Shown: positions 18,588 through 27,296 of the stretch, in pieces
Numbering within the stretch: the stretch's first letter is position 1
Layout: each line of letters begins with the position of its first letter
DNA from: Cellulomonas sp. WB94
GTDB lineage: Bacteria; Actinomycetota; Actinomycetes; Actinomycetales; Cellulomonadaceae
NCBI RefSeq assembly: GCF_003115775.1
Contig: NZ_QEES01000002.1
Coordinates: forward strand, 1,488,001-1,552,000
Reading direction: 5' to 3'
Length of the DNA: 64,000 nt
Position numbers and translations under genes: made by a program
Notes under the pieces: model-generated
Databases searched by the model: none
Told to the model about the DNA's origin: nothing
Seen by the model: only the letters and a program-made list of their open reading frames with translations

Positions 18588-20102
18588 GTGCCACCCACCG
18601 ACCCGCCCGTGACCGCCACCTCCGGGGGAGCCACGCCCGATCCGGGTGCGCTGCTCGCGCTCCAGCGCCGCGCGCTCGGGGTGCTCGCCGGCCTCGCGCC
18701 CGAGGCGCTCGAGCTCGGGCAGAGGTTCGCGGCCGCAGGCCATGAGCTGGCGCTCGTCGGCGGCCCGGTGCGGGACGCCTTCCTCGGCCGGGTGAGCGCC
18801 GACCTCGACTTCACGACGTCTGCGAGCCCGGACGAGACCGAGGCGCTCCTCGCCGCCTGGGGTGACGCGCACTGGGACATCGGCAAGGCCTTCGGCACGA
18901 TCGGCGCGCGGCGGCACGGTCGTCGTCACGGCGGCGAGGACGTCGTGGTGGAGGTCACGACGTACCGGACGGATGCCTACGACGCGTCGTCGCGCAAGCC
19001 CGAGGTCGCGTTCGGGGACTCGCTCGAGGGCGACCTGTCGCGGCGCGACTTCACGGTCAACTCCATGGCGGTCCGGCTCCCGGAGCTGACGTTCGTCGAC
19101 CCGTTCGACGGCCTCACGGACCTCGCGGGACGGGTGCTGCGCACGCCCGTCGCGGCTCGGCAGTCCTTCGATGACGACCCGTTGCGCATGATGCGGGCCG
19201 CGCGGTTCGCCGCCCAGCTGGGGTTCGCGGTGGACGACGACGCGCTCGAGGCCATCCGCGACATGCACGAGCGCATCACGATCGTGTCGGCCGAGCGTGT
19301 GCGGGACGAGCTGACCAAGCTGCTGCTCGCCCCCGTGCCCCGCCCGGGGCTGGAGGTCCTCGTCGACACCGGTCTCGCCCAGCACGTCCTGCCCGAGCTG
19401 CCCGCGCTGCACCTCGAGCGCGACGAGCACCACCGGCACAAGGACGTCTACGAGCACTCGTTGCAGGTCCTCGAACGGGCGATCTCGCTCGAGACCGGAC
19501 CGGACGGACCCGTGCCGGGCCCCGACCTCGTCCTGCGACTCGCGGCGCTGCTCCATGACATCGGCAAGCCCGCGACGCGGCGGTTCGAGGCGGGCGGCGT
19601 CGTCAGCTTCCACCACCACGAGGTCGTCGGCGCCAAGCTCGTGGCCCGCCGGCTCCGCGAGCTGCGGTTCGACAAGGCGACGGTGCAGGCCGTCGCGCGG
19701 CTCACCGAGCTGCACCTGCGCTTCCACGGGTACGGCGAGGGCGGCTGGACCGACTCGGCCGTGCGCCGCTACGTCACGGACGCGGGTGACCTGCTCGAGC
19801 GCCTGCACCGGCTCACACGGTCCGACTGCACGACGCGCAACCGTCGCAAGGCCGACCGGTTGTCGGCTGCGTATGACGACCTCGAGGCTCGCATCGCGGC
19901 GCTGCGCGAGCAGGAGGAGCTCCGCTCGATCCGGCCCGACCTCGACGGCGCGCAGATCATGGCGATCCTCGGCATCCCCCCGGGGCCCGTCGTCGGGCAG
20001 GCGTACAAGTACCTGCTCGAGGTGCGGATGGACCGCGGTCCGCTCGGTGCGGACGACGCGCGCGAGGCCCTCCTGACGTGGTGGGCGGAACAGCCCCGCT
20101 GA
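18588..20102 (+). CDS. CCA-adding tRNA nucleotidyltransferase with HD domain
   Basis: Adds or repairs the 3' CCA of tRNA. 504 residues from GTG 18588, chosen as the first start after the divergent promoter. Domains in order: nucleotidyltransferase head ([22 protein letters not shown] with the catalytic D-x-D), the [13 protein letters not shown] motif, [18 protein letters not shown], and an HD phosphohydrolase ([14 protein letters not shown], then [12 protein letters not shown]). The HD domain argues for CCA-adding enzyme rather than poly(A) polymerase. Divergent from the NUDIX gene. Confidence 0.94.
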   Translation: MPPTDPPVTATSGGATPDPGALLALQRRALGVLAGLAPEALELGQRFAAAGHELALVGGPVRDAFLGRVSADLDFTTSASPDETEALLAAWGDAHWDIGKAFGTIGARRHGRRHGGEDVVVEVTTYRTDAYDASSRKPEVAFGDSLEGDLSRRDFTVNSMAVRLPELTFVDPFDGLTDLAGRVLRTPVAARQSFDDDPLRMMRAARFAAQLGFAVDDDALEAIRDMHERITIVSAERVRDELTKLLLAPVPRPGLEVLVDTGLAQHVLPELPALHLERDEHHRHKDVYEHSLQVLERAISLETGPDGPVPGPDLVLRLAALLHDIGKPATRRFEAGGVVSFHHHEVVGAKLVARRLRELRFDKATVQAVARLTELHLRFHGYGEGGWTDSAVRRYVTDAGDLLERLHRLTRSDCTTRNRRKADRLSAAYDDLEARIAALREQEELRSIRPDLDGAQIMAILGIPPGPVVGQAYKYLLEVRMDRGPLGADDAREALLTWWAEQPR

Positions 20103-20116
20103 CGTGGCCGGCAGGC

Positions 20117-21406
20117 TCAGGCGGCGACGACGACCCCACGGCGTGAACCCCTCAGGTACACGAACCCGGCGACGAGGTACGCCAGGCCGAGGGCCCCGAA
20201 GAGCCACGGCGAGTGGCCGGTGTCCGGCAGCGTGAACGCCGCGAGGGCTGCGGCGCCGACGAACGCGCCGTTGTAGAGGACGTCGTACAGCGCGAACGCC
20301 CGCCCGCGGAAGTCGTCGGCCGTATCGCGTTGCACGATCGTGTCGACCGCGATCTTCGCCCCCTGCGCCGCGAGGCCGAGGGCTGCCGCGCCGACGATGA
20401 CCGCGGCGTGCGAGACGCTGACCGTGAGCAGGACCTGGCTGACCGCGGCGAGGGCCATGCAGATGGCGATCCAGAGGTGCGGGCCGGTGCTCGGGCTGAA
20501 GATCGGCGTCAGGACGACCGCGAGCATGAACCCCGCAGCCGAGGCGCCGAGCGCCGTGGCGAACACCGCGAGGCCGGCGGCGGAGTCGGCCGGGTCGGCG
20601 AGCAGGTTCCGGGAGATGAGGATGAGCGCGATGAACGTGACGCCGTAGAGGAACCGGTGCACCGCCATCACGCCGAGCGCCCACGCGGGGGTGCGGCGCG
20701 CGACGAGGTGCCGGGCACCGTCGACGAGCCCGTGCGCGAGGCTGGACAGCGCGCGCCGCAGCTGGCGCGCGTCGGCGAGCGCATCGGGACCGAGCAGGTC
20801 GCGGCCCATGCGCGTCGCGAGGGCCGACGCCACGCCGAACACCACAGCGGCCACCGCGAGGACCGAGGCGTCCTTGGCTCGGCCCGGCTCGAGCGCGAGG
20901 CCGAGCACGAACCCGACCGCCGCACCGACACCTGCCGCGGCCGCACCGAGCGTCGGCGTCACCGAGTTGGCGGTCAGGAGCAGCGGACCGCGCACGACGC
21001 GCGGGAGGCCGGCGGAGAGCGCCGAGAGCAGGAACCGGTTGATCGACAGGTCCACGAGCGCGAGCACGTACACCGCGGGGCCGACGCCACGGGTCAGCAG
21101 GAGCAGCGCGATCACGAGCGTGATGACCACGCGCAGCAGGTTGCCGTACGCGAGTACCTGACGGCGGCGCCACCGGTCGAGCAGCACCCCGGCCCACGGG
21201 CCGACGACGGTGAACGGCAGCAGCAGCACGGCGAACGCCGAGGCGACCCCGGTGGCGGTGCTCGCACTCTCCGGGGAGAAGAAGAAGAGGGTCGCGAGGC
21301 CGACCTGGAACAGGCCGTCGCCGGCCTGGCTGACGAGCCGCACGGCGAAGAGCTTGCGGAAGTCGGGGAGCTGGAGCAGTTCCTTCAGCTCCTGGGTCAC
21401 GCGCAC
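20117..21406 (-). CDS. MFS transporter
   Basis: 429-residue membrane protein with about 12 hydrophobic segments. The N-terminus (LKELLQLPDFRKLFAVRLVSQAGDGLFQVGLATLFFF) and the cytoplasmic loop GPWAGVLLDRWRRRQVL are typical of drug-exporter-like MFS proteins of the group annotated near cca in actinobacteria. The second half has RDTADDFRGRAFALYDVLYNGAFVGAAALAA. Substrate unknown. Convergent with cca, with only 14 bases between stops. Confidence 0.87.
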   Translation of the reverse strand: MRVTQELKELLQLPDFRKLFAVRLVSQAGDGLFQVGLATLFFFSPESASTATGVASAFAVLLLPFTVVGPWAGVLLDRWRRRQVLAYGNLLRVVITLVIALLLLTRGVGPAVYVLALVDLSINRFLLSALSAGLPRVVRGPLLLTANSVTPTLGAAAAGVGAAVGFVLGLALEPGRAKDASVLAVAAVVFGVASALATRMGRDLLGPDALADARQLRRALSSLAHGLVDGARHLVARRTPAWALGVMAVHRFLYGVTFIALILISRNLLADPADSAAGLAVFATALGASAAGFMLAVVLTPIFSPSTGPHLWIAICMALAAVSQVLLTVSVSHAAVIVGAAALGLAAQGAKIAVDTIVQRDTADDFRGRAFALYDVLYNGAFVGAAALAAFTLPDTGHSPWLFGALGLAYLVAGFVYLRGSRRGVVVAA

Positions 21407-21643
21407 CGCGCCACTGTAGCCGCGGGGTCGGACTGTGCCGCCCGAGCACGCCCGGCCGCGGCGCAGGCCTGAATTTAAATACGACTAATTCCGTGAATAA
21501 CAATGACATTCGACGGGTCGGTCGAGATCAAATCGGTGGCGGGCGTAGGACCAATGCCCTAGGGCGTCCGCTCAATCCGGACCAACATGTAGGGAACGCA
21601 CCGGAGCGACCGAGCGCTTCACCGCGAGCCCGAGAGGATCACC
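21407..21643. other. Control region upstream of dmsABC
   Basis: 237 bases between the divergent MFS and dmsA genes. It contains an unusually AT-rich patch near 21472-21510 (including ATTTAAAT) in an otherwise GC-rich sequence, a likely promoter, and the DosR-like box at 21546. A GAGAGGATCACC leader precedes the dmsA ATG. Confidence 0.65.
21546..21561. promoter_or_regulatory. DosR/DevR-like box upstream of dmsA
   Basis: TAGGACCAATGCCCTA resembles the dormancy-regulator box GGGAC-N4-GTCCC with eight of ten arm positions matching and the same four-base spacing. It lies 83 bases upstream of the dmsA start. DosR-type control of an anaerobic reductase is plausible; binding is inferred. Confidence 0.45.
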
Positions 21644-24115
21644 ATGACGGCCGGGACCATCGAAAAGCCCCCCACCGGCGGAATTCCACGCCGCTCGTTC
21701 CTCAAGTGGTCGGGCATCGCGGGCGGCGGCGCGGCTCTGGTCGGCACGGGCGCATCCTTCGGGCTCCTGCCCGGCGTCGGACCTGCGAACGCGGTGAGCC
21801 CGACGGTGGCGGGCGCCACGGACGAGAAGACCGTCTGGTCCTCCTGCAACGTGAACTGCGGCTCCCGGTGCCCGCTGCGCATGCAGGTGAAGGACGGCCA
21901 GATCGTGCGCGTCCTGCCGGACGACACGGGCGACAACGCGCTCGGTACGCAGCAGATCCGCGCGTGCGTCCGCGGTCGGTCGATCCGCCACCGCATCTAC
22001 AACCCCGACCGCCTCAAGAGCCCGATGCGCCGCAGACCCGGCACCAAGCGTGGCGCCGGGCAGTGGGACCAGATCACCTGGGAAGAGGCGTACGACGAGA
22101 TCGCCTCGACGATCCAACGGCTCATCAAGGACTACGGCAACGAGTCCATCTACCTCAACTACGGCACCGGAACGCTCGGCGGCACGATCACGCGCAGCTG
22201 GCCGCCGTCCGAGACGCCCGTCGCTCGCCTCATGAACTGCGTCGGCGGCTACCTCAACCACTACGGCGACTACAGCGCCGCACAGATCGAGACCGCGGTG
22301 GTCTACCACTACGGCGGCTGGATCGGCTCCAACAGCTTCGACGACGCGAAGAACACGAAGCTGCAGGTCATGTTCGGGAACAACCCACTCGAGACGCGCA
22401 TGAGCGGCGGCGGCGAGACATTCGTGACCCAGCAGACGAAGAAGCTGCACGACGTGCGCACCATCGTCATCGACCCGCGCTACTCCGAGACCGCGCTGGG
22501 GATCGCCGACGAGTGGATCGCTCTGCGACCTGGCACGGACACCGCACTTATCGCCGGCGTCGCGCACGTGATGATCTCCGAGCAGCTGGTCGACCAGGAG
22601 TTCCTCGACACCTACACGGTCGGCTTCGACGAGCAGCACATGCCCGAGGGGATCCCCGCCGGGAACTCCTACAAGGCGTACGTCATGGGCGAGGGTTCCG
22701 ACGGCGTCGAGAAGACGCCGGAGTGGGCAGCGGCCATCACCGGGGTTCCGGCCTCGACCATCGTGCGGTTCGCCCGCGAGCTCGGGACGTCTCGTCCGGT
22801 GCAGATCAGCCAGGGCTGGGGCCCACAGCGCTCGGCCAACGGCGAGAACCAGTCGCGGGCGATCTTCACGCTCGCTGCGCTCACGGGTTCGATCGGTGTC
22901 GCCGGCGGTGGCACGGGGGAGCGCGAGGGTGCGTACGGGTTGCCGATGGTCAACGCCTTTGGGTCCACCCCGAACCCTGTGAAGGCGTCGATCTCCGTGT
23001 TCGGCTGGACGGACGCGATCGACCACGGGCCGGAGATGACGGCGCTCAATGCCGGCGTGCAGGGCAAGGACAAGCTCGACGTCCCGATCAAGATGGTGTG
23101 GCAGTACGCCGGCAACGCGTTGACGAACCAGCACGCGGACATCAACCGCACGACGAAGTTGCTCGAGGACGACACCAAGTGCGAGTTCATCGTGGTGATC
23201 GACAACCAGATGACGGTATCGGCGCGGTACGCCGACATCTTGCTGCCCGACACCTCGAACGCTGAGCAGCTCGACATCGTCCAGCAGGGCAGCGCCGGCA
23301 ACATGGGCTACGCGATCGTCGCGGACAAGGTGATCGAGCCGCTCTTCGACACCAAGACGATCTACGAGATGATGACCGAGATCGCCAAGCGGCTCGGCGT
23401 CGAGCAGCAGTTCACGGAGGGCAAGACCCAGGAGGACTGGGTCCGCCAGGTGGTGGAGGACTCGCAGCCGGCGGTCCCCGGCCTGCCCGACTTCGCCTCG
23501 CTGCGCGAGATGGGCGTCTGGAAGGTCAAGTCGCCCGACGCGAGCGGCAACGTCGGCCTCAAGTCGTTCCGAGACGACCCGGTGGCGAACCCGCTGAAGA
23601 CGCCGTCCGGGAAGATCGAGATCTTCTCGTCGCAGCTGTGGGAGATGGCCAAGGCGTGGGAGCTGCCGGAGGGCGACCGGATCACCGCGCTCCCGGAGCA
23701 CCTGGTCACCTGGGAGGGCGCCGAGGAGGCGCGGACCAACGACAAGTACCCGCTGCAGTGCATCGGGCACCACTACAAGCAGCGCACCCACTCCACCTAC
23801 GGCAACGTCGACTGGATGCGCGAGGCACACCCGCAGGTGGTGTGGATGAACCCGATCGACGCGACGGCTCGCGGGCTCGAGAACGACGACATGGTCGAGG
23901 TCTTCAACGACCGCGGTCGGATCCGGCTGCCGGTCCGGGTGACCCCGCGCATCGCGCCAGGAGTTCTCTCCGTCCCGCAGGGCGCGTGGTACGCGCCCGA
24001 CAAGAACGGCGTGGACGTCGGGGGTGCAGTCAACACGTTGACGAGCTGGCGTCCGACGGCAGTATCCAAGGGGAATGCGCAGCACACCGCCCTGGTCCAG
24101 GTCGAGAAGGCTTGA
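21644..24115 (+). CDS. dmsA: DMSO reductase-type molybdopterin oxidoreductase, catalytic subunit
   Basis: Periplasmic-side catalytic subunit that reduces DMSO or a related S/N-oxide with quinol electrons. 823 residues. Twin-arginine signal RRSFLKW at residues 16-22, then a hydrophobic stretch. The FeS motif CNVNCGSRCPLRMQV plus RACVRGRS follows. The Mo-ligand region GGYLNHYGDYSAAQ matches E. coli DmsA very closely, and identity continues in SQGWGPQRSANGE, KLDVPIKMVW and the C-terminal TSWRPTAVSKGN. So this belongs to the DmsA branch, not formate dehydrogenase or nitrate reductase. First gene of dmsABC; the pterin cofactor is bis-MGD by family knowledge. Confidence 0.93.
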   Translation: MTAGTIEKPPTGGIPRRSFLKWSGIAGGGAALVGTGASFGLLPGVGPANAVSPTVAGATDEKTVWSSCNVNCGSRCPLRMQVKDGQIVRVLPDDTGDNALGTQQIRACVRGRSIRHRIYNPDRLKSPMRRRPGTKRGAGQWDQITWEEAYDEIASTIQRLIKDYGNESIYLNYGTGTLGGTITRSWPPSETPVARLMNCVGGYLNHYGDYSAAQIETAVVYHYGGWIGSNSFDDAKNTKLQVMFGNNPLETRMSGGGETFVTQQTKKLHDVRTIVIDPRYSETALGIADEWIALRPGTDTALIAGVAHVMISEQLVDQEFLDTYTVGFDEQHMPEGIPAGNSYKAYVMGEGSDGVEKTPEWAAAITGVPASTIVRFARELGTSRPVQISQGWGPQRSANGENQSRAIFTLAALTGSIGVAGGGTGEREGAYGLPMVNAFGSTPNPVKASISVFGWTDAIDHGPEMTALNAGVQGKDKLDVPIKMVWQYAGNALTNQHADINRTTKLLEDDTKCEFIVVIDNQMTVSARYADILLPDTSNAEQLDIVQQGSAGNMGYAIVADKVIEPLFDTKTIYEMMTEIAKRLGVEQQFTEGKTQEDWVRQVVEDSQPAVPGLPDFASLREMGVWKVKSPDASGNVGLKSFRDDPVANPLKTPSGKIEIFSSQLWEMAKAWELPEGDRITALPEHLVTWEGAEEARTNDKYPLQCIGHHYKQRTHSTYGNVDWMREAHPQVVWMNPIDATARGLENDDMVEVFNDRGRIRLPVRVTPRIAPGVLSVPQGAWYAPDKNGVDVGGAVNTLTSWRPTAVSKGNAQHTALVQVEKA

Positions 24116-24128
24116 GGGGGAGATCACG

Positions 24129-24746
24129 ATGGCGGAGAAGCTGGGTTTCTATTTCGATCAGACGCTGTGCACGGGGTGCAAGGCGTGTTCGATCGCGTGC
24201 AAGGACAAGCATGACCATCCGGTGGGTGTGAGCTGGCGGCGGGTTGCGGAGTATGCGGGGGGGACGTGGCAGCAGGACGGTGACACGTTCGTGCCGAACG
24301 TGTTCTCGTATTACACGTCGATCGCGTGCAACCACTGCGAGGACCCGATCTGTGTGCGGGTGTGTCCGACGACGGCGATGACGCAGGGGCCGGACGGGAT
24401 CGTCACGGTCGATCAGGACAAGTGCGTGGGGTGCCGGTACTGCGAGTGGGCGTGCCCGTACTCGGCGCCGCAGTTCAACGCGGCGACGGGTCACATGACC
24501 AAGTGCGACATGTGTGCGGACTACCGGGCCGAGGGCCAGGACCCGGCGTGTGTGGCGGCGTGCCCGTCGCGGGCGTTGGGGTGGGGTCCGGTCGAGGAGC
24601 TGCGTGCCGAGCACGGGACGTTGGCGGCGGTCGAGCCGTTGCCGGATCCGGCGATCACGCGTCCGCGTCTGGTGATCACGCCGCATCGTGATGCTCAGCC
24701 CACGGGGTCCGGGACCGGGTTCGTGGCCAACCCTGGGGAGCTGTGA
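24129..24746 (+). CDS. dmsB: DMSO reductase-type iron-sulfur subunit
   Basis: Electron-transfer subunit with four [4Fe-4S] clusters linking DmsC to DmsA. 205 residues, the same length as E. coli DmsB. Four cysteine groups: CTGCKACSIAC (from residue 14), CNHCEDPICVRVCP, CVGCRYCEWACP and CDMCADYRAEGQDPACVAACP. ATG 24129 follows a GAGGGGGAGA ribosome-binding site 13 bases after dmsA; upstream extension of the frame overlaps dmsA and is rejected. Wobble positions hold more G and T than in dmsA. Confidence 0.95.
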   Translation: MAEKLGFYFDQTLCTGCKACSIACKDKHDHPVGVSWRRVAEYAGGTWQQDGDTFVPNVFSYYTSIACNHCEDPICVRVCPTTAMTQGPDGIVTVDQDKCVGCRYCEWACPYSAPQFNAATGHMTKCDMCADYRAEGQDPACVAACPSRALGWGPVEELRAEHGTLAAVEPLPDPAITRPRLVITPHRDAQPTGSGTGFVANPGEL

Positions 24747-24750
24747 ACTG

Positions 24751-25683
24751 ATGAACACCCATGAGCTGCCGATGATCGTCTTCACGGTCCTGGCCCAGAT
24801 GAGCGCGGGGGCCTTCGTGGTCCTGGGCGTGGTCCAGGTCGTGGCCTCGCGCCGGTTCGGCAAGGAGTCGGTCGACAAGGTCACCGACCCGGCGTTGTAT
24901 GCGATCGGTCCGGCGTTGGTGCTGGGTCTGATCGCGTCGATGTTCCACATGAACGACGTGTTCCACACCCTGAACGTGGTGCGTCACCTCGAGTCGTCCT
25001 GGCTGAGCCGGGAGATCGTGTGTGGGGTGCTGTTCGCGGGGCTGGGGTTCGTGTTCGCCGCCGCGCAGTGGTTCAAGTGGGGCAGCCCGCGGTTGCGTCA
25101 GGCCCTCGCGGGGCTGACGGCCCTGGTCGGGCTGACGCTCGTCTACGTGATGAGCATGATCTATTATACGCTGGTGACCGTCCCGGCGTGGCACTCGTGG
25201 GCGACCCCGGCGCAGTTCTTCACCACGACGTTCCTGCTCGGGTCCCTCGCGGTGGGTGCGGCGTTCATGGGCGCGATCATGTGGCGTCGTCGGGCCGCGG
25301 CGAAGGCCGGGAACGTGTTCCACGTCGATGACGCGACCCGCACGATGCTCTCGGCGTGCCTCAAGGGCATCGGCCTGGGCGCGGTGGCCCTGCTCGGGGT
25401 GGAGTTCGTGATCATCCCGATGCACATCAGTGGCCTGTCGGCCGCGGGTGGTGCGGCGGGCCGGTCGGCCCTGGTGTTCTCCGGGGTCTGGTTCGTCGCC
25501 CGTCTGGTCCTGGTGTTCGTCGGGGCCGGGCTGCTCGCGGTGTTCCTCTACCGGTACGCGACCCCGACCGCGCAGGTCCGCACCCTGGCGATCATCGCGA
25601 CGTCCGCGTTCGTCCTGGTCCTGGCCGGGGAGTTCATCGGCCGGTCACTGTTCTACGAGTCCATGGTCCGCATCGGCATGTGA
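24751..25683 (+). CDS. dmsC: DMSO reductase-type membrane anchor subunit
   Basis: Quinol-oxidizing membrane anchor of the complex. 310 residues from ATG 24751, four bases after the dmsB stop. It opens with MNTHELPMIVFTVLAQMSAGAFVVLGVVQ, the family signature, and has about eight hydrophobic helices: later segments include LVGLTLVYVMSMIYYTLVTVPAWHSW and LAIIATSAFVLVLAGEFIGRSLFY. The positions of HMNDVFHTLNVVRHLESSWLSREI match the conserved quinol-site loop. It is the last gene of dmsABC, ended by a hairpin. Confidence 0.93.
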   Translation: MNTHELPMIVFTVLAQMSAGAFVVLGVVQVVASRRFGKESVDKVTDPALYAIGPALVLGLIASMFHMNDVFHTLNVVRHLESSWLSREIVCGVLFAGLGFVFAAAQWFKWGSPRLRQALAGLTALVGLTLVYVMSMIYYTLVTVPAWHSWATPAQFFTTTFLLGSLAVGAAFMGAIMWRRRAAAKAGNVFHVDDATRTMLSACLKGIGLGAVALLGVEFVIIPMHISGLSAAGGAAGRSALVFSGVWFVARLVLVFVGAGLLAVFLYRYATPTAQVRTLAIIATSAFVLVLAGEFIGRSLFYESMVRIGM

Positions 25684-25695
25684 CCCCCGCGCACA

Positions 25696-25737
25696 CCACG
25701 GGCCCGGACCGACCCCCGTCGGACCGGGCCCGCGGTG
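25696..25737. terminator. Bidirectional hairpin after dmsC
   Basis: Inverted repeat with arms GGGCCCGGACCGAC and GTCGGACCGGGCCC (one mismatch), extended by partly pairing flanks, and a loop of four C. It lies between the convergent dmsC and DUF6457 genes. Confidence 0.72.
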
Positions 25738-25763
25738 CATCTGCGCTGCGGCTCTGCTGCGGC

Positions 25764-26069
25764 TCAGCGGTCCGACGACGGCGCCGTCGTCGGCCATGCG
25801 GCGATGAGGCGGTTCACGGCCGCGACGCGCTCGGCGACCGTCTGTGCCTGTACCGCGGGGTCGGTCGACGCGGTCGCGCTCGCCAGACCGACGAGGAACG
25901 CCGTCATCGGCGCGCCCGGCCGGCTCGGTCCGTGCGCGACGTCCCGGATGAGGTCGAGCAGCCCCGTCGTGTTCGCGTCCATCACCGAGCGGTCGACGCC
26001 GAGCTCGGCGCACACGGCGTCGAGCCACGCGTTCATGACCGCCATCTTGTCGCTCTCGTCGGTCGTCAT
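25764..26069 (-). CDS. DUF6457 domain protein
   Basis: 101 residues from ATG 26069, which overlaps the stop of the upstream gene (ATGA). The family pattern is visible: MNAWLDAVCAELGVD, then LLDLIRDVAHGPSRPGAPMTAFLVGLA and AERVAAVNRLIAAWP. Proteins of this type often lie next to or are fused to molybdopterin-guanine dinucleotide genes, which fits the dms context. Function is not established. Mostly helical and soluble. A short N-terminal extension of the frame is considered non-coding. Confidence 0.75.
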   Translation of the reverse strand: MTTDESDKMAVMNAWLDAVCAELGVDRSVMDANTTGLLDLIRDVAHGPSRPGAPMTAFLVGLASATASTDPAVQAQTVAERVAAVNRLIAAWPTTAPSSDR

Positions 26070-26398
26070 GCCTGCTCTCCCACGACCTCGGTCATCCACT
26101 GCCACGCGGCCACGGTGGCCGGGAACCCGCGCGTCGTCATGGCCAGCAGGATCACCTGCTCGATCTCCGCGACGCTCGCACCCGCGCCGAGGGCCTTGCG
26201 CACGTTCGAGCGCACGGCGCCGTCCGCCTGGGATCCGACGGCGATCCCCAGCTTGACCAGGCGCTTGGTCTTCTCGTCGAGTGGCCCGGCGGCGTCGACA
26301 GCGCGCGCCAGGGCGTCCTGGCCTGCGGCGATGTCGGTGAACCGCTCACGGAAGCCCAGGTAGACATCCGGGAGGTGATCGGACGGGATCTCGGGCAT
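26066..26398 (-). CDS. Carboxymuconolactone decarboxylase-like (AhpD-fold) protein
   Basis: 110 residues from ATG 26398, with GGAGGAG upstream. The core is the CMD helix bundle: LDEKTKRLVKLGIAVGSQADGAVRSNVRKALGAGASVAEIEQVILLA. It lacks the Cys-x-x-Cys of AhpD peroxidases and contains no cysteine at all, so a disulfide-based peroxidase role is unlikely. It is the first gene of a two-gene minus-strand unit with the DUF6457 gene and diverges from the TorD gene. Its function in the dms locus is unknown. Confidence 0.82.
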   Translation of the reverse strand: MPEIPSDHLPDVYLGFRERFTDIAAGQDALARAVDAAGPLDEKTKRLVKLGIAVGSQADGAVRSNVRKALGAGASVAEIEQVILLAMTTRGFPATVAAWQWMTEVVGEQA

Positions 26399-26579
26399 GG
26401 CTCGCTCCTCCGTGGCAGGACGTCCCCGCCGACCGACGAGGTTGCGCACGTTCGTCATCGTGGCACAGCGGTCCTACGTCGTCCCGGGACCGCAGTCCCG
26501 GTCGCTGGGGCGAAGGACCCACGGCGCGGACCAGGACGTCGGCGACCATGAAGGGGAACCCCACCGAGAGGCAGTCACG
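26399..26579. other. Divergent control region between the CMD-like and torD-like genes
   Basis: 181 bases with no gene. It contains the perfect palindrome at 26484-26501 and other GGAC-type half sites (26466-26480 and 26514-26521), so it may hold a compound regulator target for both directions. Confidence 0.6.
26484..26501. promoter_or_regulatory. Perfect DosR/DevR-like palindrome
   Basis: CCGGGACCGCAGTCCCGG contains GGGAC-N4-GTCCC with exact arm sequence and spacing of the dormancy/hypoxia regulator box, and is palindromic over 18 bases. It sits 79 bases upstream of the torD-like start and 86 bases upstream of the divergent CMD-like start. Regulation by a DosR homologue is inferred. Confidence 0.55.
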
Positions 26580-27296
26580 ATGACGACCACAGCTGAGCCG
26601 ACCGATCCGTCGGCAGCCGTCGATGCGCACCTCACGGCGCTCATGGCCGACCGCGACGCACTCGGCGTGACCCTGGACCGGTTCGCTGCGGCGTTCACCG
26701 CGCTGGCGGGCCTGCTCGGCGCGGCACCGGACGCGGAGCTCGTGGACGCGGTGCGCGCGCCGGACCAGCTCGCGCAGTGGCCGGTCGTCGACGACGGCGA
26801 GAGCCTGCACGGCCGCGCGCTGCTCGAGGAGTCGGCGCAGGCCGACGAGGACGCCACGGTCGTCCGCCGTGACTACAACCGGCTGTTCTTCGGGCCGGAC
26901 CGGATGCTCGCGCCGCCGTACGAGTCGGTGCACCGCTCCGAGGAGCACCTCGTCTTCGAGCGCGAGACCATGCTGGTCCGCGCCGCGTACGCCGAGTTCG
27001 GCCTCGCCGCCCCGCGCCTGAACAAGGAGCCGGACGACCACATCGGCCTCGAGCTGAGCTTCGTCGCGACGCTGTGCGTGCGAGGCATGGACGCGCTGGA
27101 CGACGCCGACGACGCCGAGCTCGCCCATCTTCTGCGCGGGATCCGGTCGTTCCTCGCCGACCACCTTCTCGTGTGGGCGCCGGTGTGCCTGACGCAGGCG
27201 GCCGAGGGGGCGACGACCCACTTCTACCAGGGCGTCGCCGCGCTCGGGCTCGGGGCTCTCGCGGCGGCGGAGGACGCGTTCCTGCGCGTGCCATGA
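26580..27296 (+). CDS. TorD/DmsD-family redox enzyme maturation chaperone
   Basis: Cytoplasmic chaperone expected to bind the twin-arginine leader and apo-form of the DmsA-type subunit. 238 residues from ATG 26580 with a GAGAGGCAG leader. The family core appears as VVRRDYNRLFFGPDRMLAPPYESVHRSEEHLVFERETM, followed by LNKEPDDHIGLELSFVATLC and FLADHLLVWAPVCLTQA. This E-P-D-D-H-I-x-x-E motif is characteristic of TorD/DmsD proteins. It overlaps the next gene by four bases and probably shares its transcript. Confidence 0.92.
   Translation: MTTTAEPTDPSAAVDAHLTALMADRDALGVTLDRFAAAFTALAGLLGAAPDAELVDAVRAPDQLAQWPVVDDGESLHGRALLEESAQADEDATVVRRDYNRLFFGPDRMLAPPYESVHRSEEHLVFERETMLVRAAYAEFGLAAPRLNKEPDDHIGLELSFVATLCVRGMDALDDADDAELAHLLRGIRSFLADHLLVWAPVCLTQAAEGATTHFYQGVAALGLGALAAAEDAFLRVP

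Noticed and set aside
18483-21509. Long minus-strand frame (about 1,000 codons) over cca and the MFS gene
   Set aside because: Antisense to cca and out of phase with the real MFS gene; Arg-rich shadow composition.
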